A stretch of 64,000 nucleotides of DNA from Bacillus thuringiensis. Its GTDB lineage: Bacteria > Bacillota > Bacilli > Bacillales > Bacillaceae_G. Below, piece by piece: positions 9,302-16,866 of the stretch. The translations under genes were made by a program, and so were the position numbers. Within the stretch, counting starts at the first letter, position 1. The number at the start of each line of letters is the position of its first letter. Below the pieces are notes generated by a model, which saw only the letters and a list, made by a program, of their open reading frames with translations, was not told where the DNA came from and ran no database searches. The stretch lies in contig NZ_CP155559.1 in assembly GCF_022095615.2 (NCBI RefSeq), forward strand, positions 3,903,501 to 3,967,500, read 5' to 3'.

Positions 9302-9330
9302 ATTATAATATTGTATATTTATAGAGTCAA
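9302..9330 (-). promoter_or_regulatory. sigma-A promoter of the arginine operon, possible ArgR target
   Basis: On the minus strand TTGACT (9325-9330) is followed by exactly 17 nt and a consensus TATAAT (9302-9307). Transcription would begin about 30 nt ahead of argC. The stretch 9300-9370 is very AT-rich with ATWWWWAT-like segments of the kind found in ARG boxes, but no perfect box could be assigned by eye. Promoter call is good; ArgR binding is inferred from the pathway. Confidence 0.6.
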
Positions 9331-9488
9331 TTAAATATTTATAAATCTTTAAAACTTAAATAACTTAATTTTACTAGAAAAACAATATACACAACCGGAT
9401 TTTTATACATAAATAGTGCATGGTAGTTTTTTCATTTCACTTCAAGTACAATAAAACAATACATGTATACATACAGGCGGGGGAAAAC

Positions 9489-9674
9489 ATGAATGAGAAA
9501 TTAATTGAGAAAATGATTATAAAAAGTTTTCAGCAATATCAATGTAATCCTATGTCAAATGAGGATCAGGAAATGCTAATTAAACATATTCAAACGATAA
9601 TTCATTCAAATACTGAAATTGATGTCTACGAGGCAGTTGAGGATATCGTTTACGATTATGTGACTGGAAAATAA
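9489..9674 (+). CDS. yqzH: YqzH-family small protein
   Basis: 61 residues starting at ATG 9489 behind GGCGGGGGA; the open frame to 9420 has no ribosome site. The protein is small, acidic and probably helical (MNEKLIEKMIIKSFQQYQ, then DVYEAVEDIVYDYVTGK). Length, sequence and position next to yqjQ-yqjP-proI match B. subtilis YqzH. No function is established for the family. There is no signal peptide or membrane segment. The promoter should lie within 9380-9480, back to back with argC. The gene ends in a strong hairpin shared with yqjQ. Confidence 0.75.
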   Translation: MNEKLIEKMIIKSFQQYQCNPMSNEDQEMLIKHIQTIIHSNTEIDVYEAVEDIVYDYVTGK

Positions 9675-9712
9675 AAAATAGGAGATTTCCATATGGAAAT
9701 CTCCTATTTTTT
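9674..9712. terminator. Bidirectional terminator between yqzH and yqjQ
   Basis: AAAATAGGAGATTTCC (9675-9690) and GGAAATCTCCTATTTT (9695-9710) form a perfect 16-bp stem around ATAT, with A and T tracts on both sides. It can end transcripts from either strand. It overlaps the last codons of yqjQ. Confidence 0.9.
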
Positions 9713-10498
9713 ACTTAATGATTTGCCTGCAACACGCTCAAATAAACCTGGGAATAGAGCATAAAGTTTCGGACCAATGCCCATCCACTTCGGTAAGTTT
9801 ACTTCACGCTTTTTCGTTTTCATTGATTGCACGATTTGTTCTGCTACATATGTTGGTTTTAACATGTATCGTCCCATATTTTTCACATATGTACCGGATT
9901 GATCAGCTATTTCAAAAAAGTTTGTATCTATTGGACCTGGATTAATCGCTGTAACATAAATATCTGTATTCGCTAATTCCATACGTAAACTATTCGTAAA
10001 TCCTAATACGGCATGTTTCGTTGCTGCATAAGCACTCGATTTCGGAGTTGCAATTTTTCCAGCAAGTGAAGCAATATTAATAATATGTCCTTCATTCTTG
10101 TTTACCATATAAGGTAGTACCGCTTTCGTACATGCTACTAATCCAAATACATTTACTTGGAACATATCTTTTACTTCACCCATTGACGCATCTTCAAACG
10201 TTTTAAAAATACCAAATCCCGCATTGTTTACTAATATATCAATACGTCCCACTTCTTGTAATACCTTTGAAAAAACAGACTGTACTTCCATCTCTTCACT
10301 TACATCTAATACATAATAATAGCAAGGCGTATTATAAGTTTCTTTAATTTTGTCTACTAGCGCTTGTAGTTTGTCTTCTGTTCGAGCCATTAATACTGGA
10401 GTCGCTCCCTGTGCTGCAACTTGCATTGCAACTTGCTCACCAATCCCACTAGAAGCACCTGTAATGACGATTACTTTATTTTGTAAACGTCCTGTCAT
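9704..10498 (-). CDS. yqjQ: Short-chain dehydrogenase/reductase (YqjQ)
   Basis: 264 residues from ATG 10498; TAGGTGA lies upstream, overlapping the yqjP stop. A GTG at 10507 is rejected because it falls on that site. It is a classical SDR: cofactor motif VITGASSGIGEQ (TGxxxGxG), NNAG in ILVNNAGFGIF, catalytic Ser in NIASLAGKI, and the YxxxK pair in SAYAATKHAVLGF. The C-terminus is hydrophobic and basic. The substrate is unknown; an oxidoreductase using NAD(P)H is likely. It is translationally linked to yqjP, as in B. subtilis. Confidence 0.9.
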   Translation of the reverse strand: MTGRLQNKVIVITGASSGIGEQVAMQVAAQGATPVLMARTEDKLQALVDKIKETYNTPCYYYVLDVSEEMEVQSVFSKVLQEVGRIDILVNNAGFGIFKTFEDASMGEVKDMFQVNVFGLVACTKAVLPYMVNKNEGHIINIASLAGKIATPKSSAYAATKHAVLGFTNSLRMELANTDIYVTAINPGPIDTNFFEIADQSGTYVKNMGRYMLKPTYVAEQIVQSMKTKKREVNLPKWMGIGPKLYALFPGLFERVAGKSLSKK

Positions 10499-10507
10499 TG
10501 CTGTCAC

Positions 10508-11461
10508 CTACTTTGCATAATAAATCAATTGTTGCGATGACTCATCAATCATCACTTGTTGATTATATGCTAAATAGTCCAATTGTCCAACCGTTTCTGA
10601 AATAGTAAGTGGTAATTGTTCTTTATATAATACCGGAAATAGTTTTACACATACTTCAAATGCTGTCATTGGTTTTTCCTTTAATAACTCAAGTACTTTA
10701 AACGCACGTGTTTCTTGCTTTTGTAATCTCGTTTCAATAAGTTGTTTCACATTTAGAACATCTTCCCCATGCCCTGATAAAATGCGTGAAATATTCATTT
10801 CGCTTAAACGCTGTAATGTTTGATTATATTGTAGTAATGGGCGTGCCCGTTCTGTTTGCCCTTCATATGGTGGTTCTAGTATTGGATTCGAAGAAATATG
10901 ACTAATGAGAGCATCTCCACCAATTAATATTCCATCAGATTCTCTATATAAAGAAATATGAGTAGAAGCATGACCTGGTGTTTCAAGTACTGTAAATCCA
11001 GGCAGAGAATCAATACAATCTCCTTCTCTCACAGTATGCGTTAACGATCTATTACAAGAATATTTCAGTGTCCTTGTCGTCAATAACGCCTCGTCTTTCA
11101 AAAATGCTGCTGGAACACCAAATTGCAAAGCTGTCTCTCTAAAAAACTCATGATACCACTTTAAAAATTTTGGGTTTTGCGTGATCCAAGGCTCATTCCA
11201 GGGATGTCCAATAATGTTCGTTTTCTCAGAAAATATATTTAAAAGCCCACAATGATCCGCATGATGGTGCGTAATGACTACTGTTTCAATATCTTCTATC
11301 GTATATCCTAATGCACCTAATTGACTTTCTAACGCATTTCTTGCCTCTTCTGTATTCGTCCCTGTATCAATTAATGTTAATGTCTCCCCCTCAACTAAAA
11401 ACACATTCACAGTCTCAACTGCAAATGGCACAGGAATCTCCATTCGGTGAATCGCCGTCAT
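10508..11461 (-). CDS. yqjP: Metallo-beta-lactamase-fold hydrolase (YqjP)
   Basis: 317 residues from ATG 11461 with AGGGGGGCTAAGC before it; an in-frame extension to 11638 overlaps the divergent proI start region and is rejected. The metal-binding motif VVITHHHADHCG (HxHxDH) is near residue 60, with further ligands in ETPGHAST and LIGGDALIS, and LSGHGED near residue 220. These features are typical of glyoxalase II-like and lactonase-like members. The C-terminal third resembles a winged-helix domain found in LACTB2-type members. Substrate unknown. Order yqjQ-yqjP-proI is that of B. subtilis. Confidence 0.9.
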   Translation of the reverse strand: MTAIHRMEIPVPFAVETVNVFLVEGETLTLIDTGTNTEEARNALESQLGALGYTIEDIETVVITHHHADHCGLLNIFSEKTNIIGHPWNEPWITQNPKFLKWYHEFFRETALQFGVPAAFLKDEALLTTRTLKYSCNRSLTHTVREGDCIDSLPGFTVLETPGHASTHISLYRESDGILIGGDALISHISSNPILEPPYEGQTERARPLLQYNQTLQRLSEMNISRILSGHGEDVLNVKQLIETRLQKQETRAFKVLELLKEKPMTAFEVCVKLFPVLYKEQLPLTISETVGQLDYLAYNQQVMIDESSQQLIYYAK

Positions 11462-11626
11462 GCTTAGCCCCCCTGTCTCTTTCCGGTTCAAAAATGAATA
11501 CTTCTTCAGTTTACAACTTCCACATATATTTGTCATTATTTTCAGATAAAAAGAGGTGTTTTCTATAAAAAAACGAATGTATGTACATTTATAAGAATTT
11601 CTAACCAAATTTAAAGGAGGAACATC

Positions 11627-12466
11627 ATGTCTATTCAAAACATTTCCTTTCTCGGTGCAGGCTCTATTGCTGAAGCTATTATTGGTGGCTTGTTACATGC
11701 AAATGTTGTGAAAGGCGAACAAATTACCGTAAGTAATCGTTCTAACGAAACAAGATTGCAGGAGCTACATAAAAAATACGGCGTCAAAGGTACGCATAAT
11801 AAAAAAGAGCTACTTACTGATACAACTATTCTTTTTCTAGCAATGAAACCGAAGGATGTTACAGAAGCGCTTACTCCTTTTAAAGAAGATATACATAATA
11901 ACCTGCTTATTATTTCCCTATTAGCAGGTGTTTCTACTCACTCAATTAGAAACCTACTTCAAAAAGATGTTCCGATTATTCGTGCGATGCCAAATACATC
12001 TGCAGCTATTTTAAAATCAGCTACTGCTATCTCGCCTTCAAAAGATGTAACGGCGGAACATATTCGCACTGCTATAGCTTTATTTGAAACAATCGGTCTC
12101 GTCTCTGTTGTAGAGGAAGAAGATATGCATGCTGTCACTGCATTATCTGGAAGTGGACCTGCTTATATTTATTACGTAGTGGAAGCGATGGAAGAAGCCG
12201 CAAAAACAATTGGTTTAAAAGAAGATGTTGCAAAGTCACTTATTCTCCAGACGATGATTGGTGCTGCTGAAATGCTAAAAGCAAGTGAAAAACACCCTTC
12301 TGTTTTGCGAAAGGAAATTACTTCTCCTGGTGGAACGACCGAAGCAGGCATTGAAGTATTACAAGAACATAAATTTCAACAAGCGCTTATTTCTTGTATT
12401 ACACAGGCTACAAAACGATCACATAATCTTGGGAAAACATTAGAACAACTAACAAAAGAAAAATAA
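11627..12466 (+). CDS. proI: Pyrroline-5-carboxylate reductase
   Basis: 279 residues. It reduces pyrroline-5-carboxylate to proline with NAD(P)H, the last step of proline synthesis. The N-terminal Rossmann motif ISFLGAGSIAEAIIGGL and NRSNETRLQEL are seen. The C-terminal dimerisation domain carries the family signature, from ALSGSGPAYIYYVVEAMEEA at about residues 166-185 through ITSPGGTTEAGIEVL. AAAGGAGGAACATC precedes the ATG. B. subtilis has several paralogues; the position beside yqjP-yqjQ points to ProI. It is transcribed divergently from yqjP. Confidence 0.94.
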   Translation: MSIQNISFLGAGSIAEAIIGGLLHANVVKGEQITVSNRSNETRLQELHKKYGVKGTHNKKELLTDTTILFLAMKPKDVTEALTPFKEDIHNNLLIISLLAGVSTHSIRNLLQKDVPIIRAMPNTSAAILKSATAISPSKDVTAEHIRTAIALFETIGLVSVVEEEDMHAVTALSGSGPAYIYYVVEAMEEAAKTIGLKEDVAKSLILQTMIGAAEMLKASEKHPSVLRKEITSPGGTTEAGIEVLQEHKFQQALISCITQATKRSHNLGKTLEQLTKEK

Positions 12467-12503
12467 AAAATGGAGCTCAATCTTACTTGAGCTCCATTTT
12501 TTT
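12465..12503. terminator. Bidirectional terminator between proI and sdaAA
   Basis: AAAATGGAGCTCAA and TTGAGCTCCATTTT pair perfectly around TCTTAC, with A- and T-tracts on both flanks. It serves the convergent proI and sdaAA transcripts. Confidence 0.92.
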
Positions 12504-12518
12504 ATAAACATATATCGT

Positions 12519-13397
12519 TTAGTTATTAGTCTTCCCAAAAATCTCTTCTTGCAGACGACGACCAGTCGGTGTTGCTGCAAGTCCACCTTCAGCTGTTTCA
12601 CGAAGTGCTACTGGCATCGTTTGTCCGATTCTAAACATTGCCTCAATTACTTCATCACATGGAATTGTACTCGTTACGCCAGCTAATGCTAAATCAGCTG
12701 AAATCATCGCATTTGCAGCTCCTGCTGCATTACGTTTTACGCAAGGTACTTCTACAAGTCCTGCAACAGGATCGCATACTAAACCAAGCATGTTCTTTAA
12801 TGAAATTGCCATCGCTGTAGCTGCTTGATCTTGTGTTCCACCAGCCATTTCAACTGCAGCTGCAGCTGCCATTCCACTTGCTGAACCAACTTCAGCTTGG
12901 CATCCTCCCGCTGCACCAGAAATGCAAGCGTTATTCGCAACAACCATACCGAAAGCTCCTGCTGTAAATAAGAATTCAATCATTTCTTCACGTGTCGGCT
13001 GCAATTTTTCTCTTAGTGCAAATAGTACACCCGGCACTGTTCCAGCAGACCCTGCTGTTGGTGTTGCACAAATAATTCCCATCGCTGCGTTTACTTCATT
13101 TGTTGCAACAGCTTTACTCACTGCGTCCAAAATCGTATCTCCAGATAAGCCTTTTCCGCTATTCATATACGTCTGAACTTTTACAGCATCTCCGCCGGTT
13201 AAACCAGTTGGTGATTTCACTCCGCGAATACCACGTTCTACTGCTTGCTCCATTACGACTAAGTTCTTTTCCATACCAGCAATTACTTCTTCACGTGAAA
13301 TATTTCTTGTTTCCATTTCACATTGAATCATAATTTCTGCGATTTTTACATTTTGTTCTTTAGCTTGCGCCACTAGTTCCGCTGCGTTCCGAAACAT
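12519..13397 (-). CDS. sdaAA: L-serine dehydratase, iron-sulfur type, alpha subunit
   Basis: 292 residues from ATG 13397, preceded by AGGGGGGA; a frame to 13415 overlaps the beta-subunit stop and is rejected. With SdaAB it forms a 4Fe-4S enzyme that turns L-serine into pyruvate and ammonia. Cysteines able to hold the cluster are visible in ICATPTAGSAGTVPG, NNACISGAAGGCQAE, VCDPVAGLVEVPCVKRN and IPCDEV. The glycine-rich TGGDAVK and GGTQDQA segments are conserved. It follows sdaAB by 18 nt. The cytoplasmic enzyme feeds serine carbon into pyruvate. Confidence 0.95.
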   Translation of the reverse strand: MFRNAAELVAQAKEQNVKIAEIMIQCEMETRNISREEVIAGMEKNLVVMEQAVERGIRGVKSPTGLTGGDAVKVQTYMNSGKGLSGDTILDAVSKAVATNEVNAAMGIICATPTAGSAGTVPGVLFALREKLQPTREEMIEFLFTAGAFGMVVANNACISGAAGGCQAEVGSASGMAAAAAVEMAGGTQDQAATAMAISLKNMLGLVCDPVAGLVEVPCVKRNAAGAANAMISADLALAGVTSTIPCDEVIEAMFRIGQTMPVALRETAEGGLAATPTGRRLQEEIFGKTNN

Positions 13398-13415
13398 GGT
13401 GTGTCCCCCCTGCAA

Positions 13416-14075
13416 TTATTCCATAATAGTTACTTGACAAATATTTTGTTGCGCGTTTATTTCTTCAATCACTTCATCTGCTAATAATTCATCTGTTTCG
13501 ATAACCATAAGCGCTCTTCTTCCTTTTTCTTTACGAGAAACACTCATTGTACTAATGTTAATTTCATGTTTCGCAAGGATTGAAGCTACTGCTGCAATAG
13601 CACCGAAGCGATCGTTATTTACAATAAGTAGTGCTGGACTCGTGCCTGTTAATTGAAGATCGAATCCGTTTAATTCTACAACTTCAATTTTACCGCCACC
13701 AATTGAGCAAGCAACAACTTCAATTTCTTCTTCACCTTTATACAAACGAATTCTCGCTGTATTTGGGTGAGGTGCATTTGCATCTTCTTCAATGAATTCT
13801 ACTTCGATTTTGCGCTCTTTTGCTATGTCTAGCGCCTCTGGAATACGTAGGTCATCTGTTTCAAAGCCTAATATTCCACCGATCAGTGCTACATCCGTAC
13901 CATGCCCTCGATACGTCTTTGCAAATGATCCATATAATGAAATGCTTACTCTTTCTGGTTCATGACGAAACAGCTGGCGAGCAACTTGCCCCATTCTTGC
14001 TGCGCCTGCTGTATGTGAACTTGATGGACCAATCATAACTGGACCAATAATATCAAATACTGAGCGATACTTCAT
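13416..14075 (-). CDS. sdaAB: L-serine dehydratase, iron-sulfur type, beta subunit
   Basis: 219 residues from ATG 14075; the neighbouring ATG 14078 is also possible but closer to the AGGGGGAG site. The N-terminus has the serine-binding signature FDIIGPVMIGPSSSHTAGA. The C-terminal third is an ACT domain (LLIVNNDRFGAIAAVASIL, then INISTMSVSR), commonly used for allosteric amino-acid binding. It is the first gene of the sdaAB-sdaAA pair. The upstream region is 740 bp long and holds only a decayed membrane-protein gene, so the promoter may lie in inherited or deleted sequence. Confidence 0.95.
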   Translation of the reverse strand: MKYRSVFDIIGPVMIGPSSSHTAGAARMGQVARQLFRHEPERVSISLYGSFAKTYRGHGTDVALIGGILGFETDDLRIPEALDIAKERKIEVEFIEEDANAPHPNTARIRLYKGEEEIEVVACSIGGGKIEVVELNGFDLQLTGTSPALLIVNNDRFGAIAAVASILAKHEINISTMSVSRKEKGRRALMVIETDELLADEVIEEINAQQNICQVTIME

Positions 14076-14119
14076 CATAACTCCCCCTAAACCTCTATGA
14101 AAAAAATTTTACTATTCTA

Positions 14120-14435
14120 TTAAGCTACCGAATCGGTTGCTTTTCCAGTTGTACGACGAATTTGTTCCGCTGTACGAATTGGATCGTTTTTGAATAACAG
14201 TGAAACAATATATCCTGAAATAATACCAGCTATCATAATAAATAAGAAACTTAGCATTACCTTCATTTAAAAATAATATAGGCTAATCCAGAATAAAGTC
14301 TGGTAGCAATCCAAAGTTTAACACAGAACCCCTTACAAGGATAGCATAAACAAGTGAAACTCCCATTGCTTTCATACCTTTTCGTGCTTTAAAAATAAAA
14401 AGTGAAAAAAGACATAGTACAAATAATAGTAATAT
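14120..14435 (-). pseudogene. Remnant of a multi-pass membrane transporter gene
   Basis: Two fragments in different minus-strand frames read like one membrane protein. The upstream one (down to a TAG at 14283) includes LFVLCLFSLFIFKARKGMKA and SLVYAIL. The downstream one, ending in a TAA at 14120-14122, reads VMLSFLFIMIAGIISGYIVS followed by a basic tail (NDPIRTAEQIRR). The frames are broken by a shift and stop, and no N-terminal half is present. Hydrophobicity and the basic tail suggest a permease; the family cannot be assigned with confidence (a PTS EIIC-like protein is possible). It sits directly ahead of sdaAB, so a lost serine or sugar transporter is a reasonable guess. The remaining gap 14440-14770 shows no coding signal. 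Confidence 0.55.
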
Positions 14436-14774
14436 CCTTCTTATTTATAATTCCCATGTTTCCCTCTCACGATTTAGTTAACTCCACTTGTTACGACAAA
14501 TGGCTAAAACGCATGTAGCCTACAATAAATTATAATCTGCCCTCATTATAGCTTGTTTTTAATAAAACGCTTACTTTTAATGAATTTTAAAAGTTCTGAA
14601 TAACAATCCGTTTTTGGTATTTGTACCACTCGTATGTCGTCTGACTTATATAACAGTTTCTCTAAATAATCGGTACTATGTATTTTTGTCCTATATCTTC
14701 ACATCATAAAAATTTTCTGTTTCATCCAATATAAACATAAAATGATAACAGATTTATTTTAAATTTTTTTTAGA

Positions 14775-14809
14775 AATAAAAAAATGGCAACCTTTCGTCA
14801 CCATTTTTT
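14775..14809 (-). terminator. Terminator of rnz
   Basis: On the minus strand AAAAATGGTGAC and GTTGCCATTTTT pair (with G-U pairs) around GAAAG, followed by a run of seven T residues. It lies just after the rnz stop codon. Confidence 0.75.
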
Positions 14810-14819
14810 CACACCATTA

Positions 14820-15743
14820 TTATCTATCTACTGGAAATGATTTCAAATCCGTAGCTATTTCTGTATTAGAAAATAGCTCTCTTGCCTCTTTCCATAATTC
14901 CTTATATGTATCTCCTTGATAACGAGAACTAATATGAGTCAATATTAATCGTTTTGCATTTGCCTGAAGTGCAATACTCGCAGCTTGCTTAGATGTAGAA
15001 TGAAAATAATCATACGCTTGTTGTTCATCTTCTGCCGCAAAAGTTGCCTCATGAACAAGTACATCAGCGTCTTGTGCCAGCTCTCTACTCGCTTCACAAT
15101 ATCTTGTATCACCTAAAATGGTAATAATTCTTCCCTTTTGAGGCGGACCAATAAAGTCTTTTCCATTTAGTATCGTACCATTTTTTAATTCAACTACTTC
15201 TCCATCTTTTAAACGTTTAAAGAGCGGGCCAGGTTTCACACCCATCTCCAGCAATTTATCGACTAAAAGGGCTCCTTGTATATCCTTCTCTACGATGCGA
15301 TACCCAAAACATTCAATGCCATGTGACAATCTTTTCGTTTCCACGTGAAATTCATTATCTTCAAATACAGTACCTTCTTCTGTTATCTCAACAATTTCAA
15401 GTGGATATTTTACATGTGTCGTACTTACTGATAATGCCACTTCAATAAATTGTTTAATTCCTTTTGGTCCATACACTGTTAGAGGTGTAGTCCCTCCTTG
15501 AAATGAACGGCTTCCCAATAAACCAGGCAAGCCAAAAATATGATCACCGTGTAAATGCGTAATAAATATTTTTTCAATGCGGCGTGGGCGTACTGATGTA
15601 TGTAATATTTGATGTTGCGTCGCCTCGCCACAATCAAATAACCAAGTCTGTCCTCGTTCTTCTAACAATTGCAAAGCAATTGCCGAAACGTTCCTTCCTT
15701 TCGAAGGAACACCTGCACCAGTTCCTAAAAATACAAATTCCAC
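14820..15743 (-). CDS. rnz: Ribonuclease Z
   Basis: 307 residues, the length of B. subtilis RNase Z. It is a zinc endonuclease that trims the 3' end of tRNA precursors lacking an encoded CCA. The zinc motif [16 protein letters not shown] (HxHxDH) is at about residues 61-76, with further ligands in ILGDTRYCE and LTHISSRY. The flexible-arm region, with the glycine/proline-rich [14 protein letters not shown], is present and helps tRNA binding. The start is GTG 15743 behind GGAGGAAAG. It is a single-gene unit with its own terminator. Confidence 0.96.
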   Translation of the reverse strand: MEFVFLGTGAGVPSKGRNVSAIALQLLEERGQTWLFDCGEATQHQILHTSVRPRRIEKIFITHLHGDHIFGLPGLLGSRSFQGGTTPLTVYGPKGIKQFIEVALSVSTTHVKYPLEIVEITEEGTVFEDNEFHVETKRLSHGIECFGYRIVEKDIQGALLVDKLLEMGVKPGPLFKRLKDGEVVELKNGTILNGKDFIGPPQKGRIITILGDTRYCEASRELAQDADVLVHEATFAAEDEQQAYDYFHSTSKQAASIALQANAKRLILTHISSRYQGDTYKELWKEARELFSNTEIATDLKSFPVDR

Positions 15744-15845
15744 TTTCTTTCCTCCAGCTCTTTATATAATCTACCTTTCATCTTACGGAATGTTATTTCA
15801 AATGGCAAATCGAATTTACATAACCAATCATCTAGACAACTATAT

Positions 15846-15888
15846 AACACGAACGTTATACTCGAAAAACTTAGCAATTGTTCGTGTT
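15846..15888. promoter_or_regulatory. 9-bp inverted repeat ahead of a small gene
   Basis: AACACGAAC (15846-15854) and GTTCGTGTT (15880-15888) are perfect complements 25 nt apart, between rnz and the small gene at 15933. The right arm falls in the promoter region of that gene. It resembles paired PurBoxes (CCGAAC inverted) but each arm has a mismatch in the core and the spacing is wider than usual. Confidence 0.35.
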
Positions 15889-15932
15889 TTATGTTAAAAT
15901 GATTATACTACATTTTAAGGGAGCGTTTTATT

Positions 15933-16184
15933 ATGAAAGAAGCATTTCGTTTACAAACTGATTTTTCATCTTCATTTGATCGCTGGGTAAGTTCTTTCGT
16001 GTCTGATCACCCAGCACAATTAGAATGGACGACTTTGAAAGAATTAATCCATGAATATACAACAACACATACAAATGATTCGTTACCAACATATATTTCT
16101 TCAACTTTAACCTATTACGCACAACGCGTTTCAACAACAAACAGTTCAGAAATTGTTATTTTTGAAAATGCTACAATCTCATAA
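15933..16184 (+). CDS. Small conserved-looking protein of unknown function
   Basis: 83 residues starting at ATG 15933 behind AAGGGAGCG, with its own terminator. The sequence (KEAFRLQTDFSSSFDRWVSS, then LEWTTLKELIHEYTTTH) is soluble, Ser/Thr-rich and has no membrane segment or recognisable domain. The good ribosome site, normal codon use and flanking terminator support a real gene. A 9-bp inverted repeat upstream suggests it is controlled by a DNA-binding regulator. Function unknown. Confidence 0.65.
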   Translation: MKEAFRLQTDFSSSFDRWVSSFVSDHPAQLEWTTLKELIHEYTTTHTNDSLPTYISSTLTYYAQRVSTTNSSEIVIFENATIS

Positions 16185-16192
16185 TCTATAAT

Positions 16193-16222
16193 AAAAAGCA
16201 CTGTGATCAGTGCTTTTTATTT
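16193..16222 (+). terminator. Terminator of the small gene at 15933
   Basis: AAAAAGCACTG and CAGTGCTTTTT form a perfect 11-bp stem around TGAT, followed by further T-rich sequence. Confidence 0.9.
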
Positions 16223-16325
16223 ATGTTCATTACAATATTTATTTTCCAACGTTATTTCAAAAAAACTCCGCTTATTTCCTACTATATAGCTATCATAAAC
16301 CTATTTGATTTTTCAAAAAAAGATA

Positions 16326-16354
16326 TTGACACTATAAATTTACAGTGCTAACAT
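16326..16354 (+). promoter_or_regulatory. sigma-A promoter of the M-box/mgtA transcript
   Basis: TTGACA (16326-16331), a 17-nt spacer and TAACAT (16349-16354) with an extended TG two bases ahead. Transcription would start near 16361, just before the riboswitch. Confidence 0.75.
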
Positions 16355-16374
16355 TCAAATTGTAATTGAATATG

Positions 16375-16651
16375 GTCTCTGTTAGGTGAGGCTCCTGTAT
16401 AGAGAAACGCTGCTGCCCAAAAATGTCGAGAGACGCCAATGGGTCAACAGGAAAGGTCGGAATGAAGGCCTTTCTTAACGTAGCTGGTTTCAGTACCTAT
16501 GCTATACAGTGCTAAAACTCAACGAGGGAGAGGTGCATGTATTTTTGTCATACACAAAAACTGTTTTTATCTATGTTTACTAACAGTCTTTGTTGTGGAC
16601 TCTTTTAACTGCGAATTCAGACCTTTACTCGTTTTGAGTAAAGGTCTTTTT
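16375..16651 (+). promoter_or_regulatory. M-box (ykoK-type) magnesium riboswitch with terminator
   Basis: The conserved core is easy to read: GTTAGGTGAGGCTCCTGTAT, GAGAAACGCTGCTGCCCA, GACGCCAATGGGTCAACAGG, AAGGCCTTTCTTAACGTAGC and TACCTATGCTATACAGTGC. It is followed by an intrinsic terminator, AGACCTTTACTC (16619-16630) pairing with GAGTAAAGGTCT (16636-16647) and a T-run. In known M-boxes Mg2+ binding compacts the aptamer and favours termination. Downstream lies a P-type Mg2+ ATPase gene, so the ATPase would be made when Mg2+ is scarce. A second, translational layer follows at 16709-16860. Confidence 0.93.
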
Positions 16652-16723
16652 ATATATGCACCTTACTATGAAACAAACATAGCATATTCAGAAACTACTA
16701 AATTGTACGGAGGTGAGGAACAG

Positions 16724-16819
16724 TTGGCAATTGATGATTCGGCCCAGATACCCATATGTTTTACATTAATATTTCATCATGTAGGTAGGAAAGAAGCTGT
16801 TCCTCCTAATTTTAAATAG
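16724..16819 (+). CDS. Putative 31-residue leader peptide of the Mg2+ ATPase mRNA
   Basis: An excellent ribosome site GGAGGTGAGG (16709-16718) lies 5 nt before TTG 16724, which opens a 31-codon frame ending in TAG at 16817. The peptide reads MAIDDSAQIPICFTLIFHHV and ends GRKEAVPPNFK. It lies after the M-box terminator and 47 nt before the ATPase start. GAGGAACAG (16715-16723), inside its ribosome site, pairs with CTGTTCCTC (16797-16805), inside its last codons. The Pro-Pro pair near the end is a known type of EF-P-dependent slow site. Translation of this frame would change the folding around the ATPase ribosome site. It is a prediction from sequence only; no homologue is claimed. Confidence 0.55.
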   Translation: MAIDDSAQIPICFTLIFHHVGRKEAVPPNFK

Positions 16820-16835
16820 TCGAGTAACAGATTGT

Positions 16836-16860
16836 TTCCTCCTTCATGAAAAAGGAGGAA
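16836..16860 (+). promoter_or_regulatory. Hairpin masking the mgtA ribosome binding site
   Basis: TTCCTCCTT (16836-16844) pairs perfectly with AAGGAGGAA (16852-16860), the Shine-Dalgarno sequence of the ATPase gene, around a 7-nt loop. TTCCTCCT at 16800-16807 can pair with the same target, so alternative folds exist. This suggests control of translation start. Confidence 0.7.
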
Positions 16861-16866
16861 CTACCG

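Noticed and set aside
9265..9420. T-box or arginine riboswitch ahead of argC
   Set aside because: The promoter lies about 30 nt from argC, leaving no room for a structured leader; no T-box core or terminator is seen.
14440..14770. Possible small gene or RNA in the gap upstream of sdaAB
   Set aside because: No frame with a ribosome site, no hairpin with T-run and no repeat match found.
15846..15888. Paired PurBoxes
   Set aside because: Each arm lacks the second C of CCGAAC and the spacing is a few bases too wide; kept only as an unidentified inverted repeat.
16499..16819. 106-codon frame across the M-box terminator
   Set aside because: It runs through the riboswitch 3' end and terminator with no ribosome site at its start; only the last 31 codons, behind GGAGGTGAGG, are plausible.
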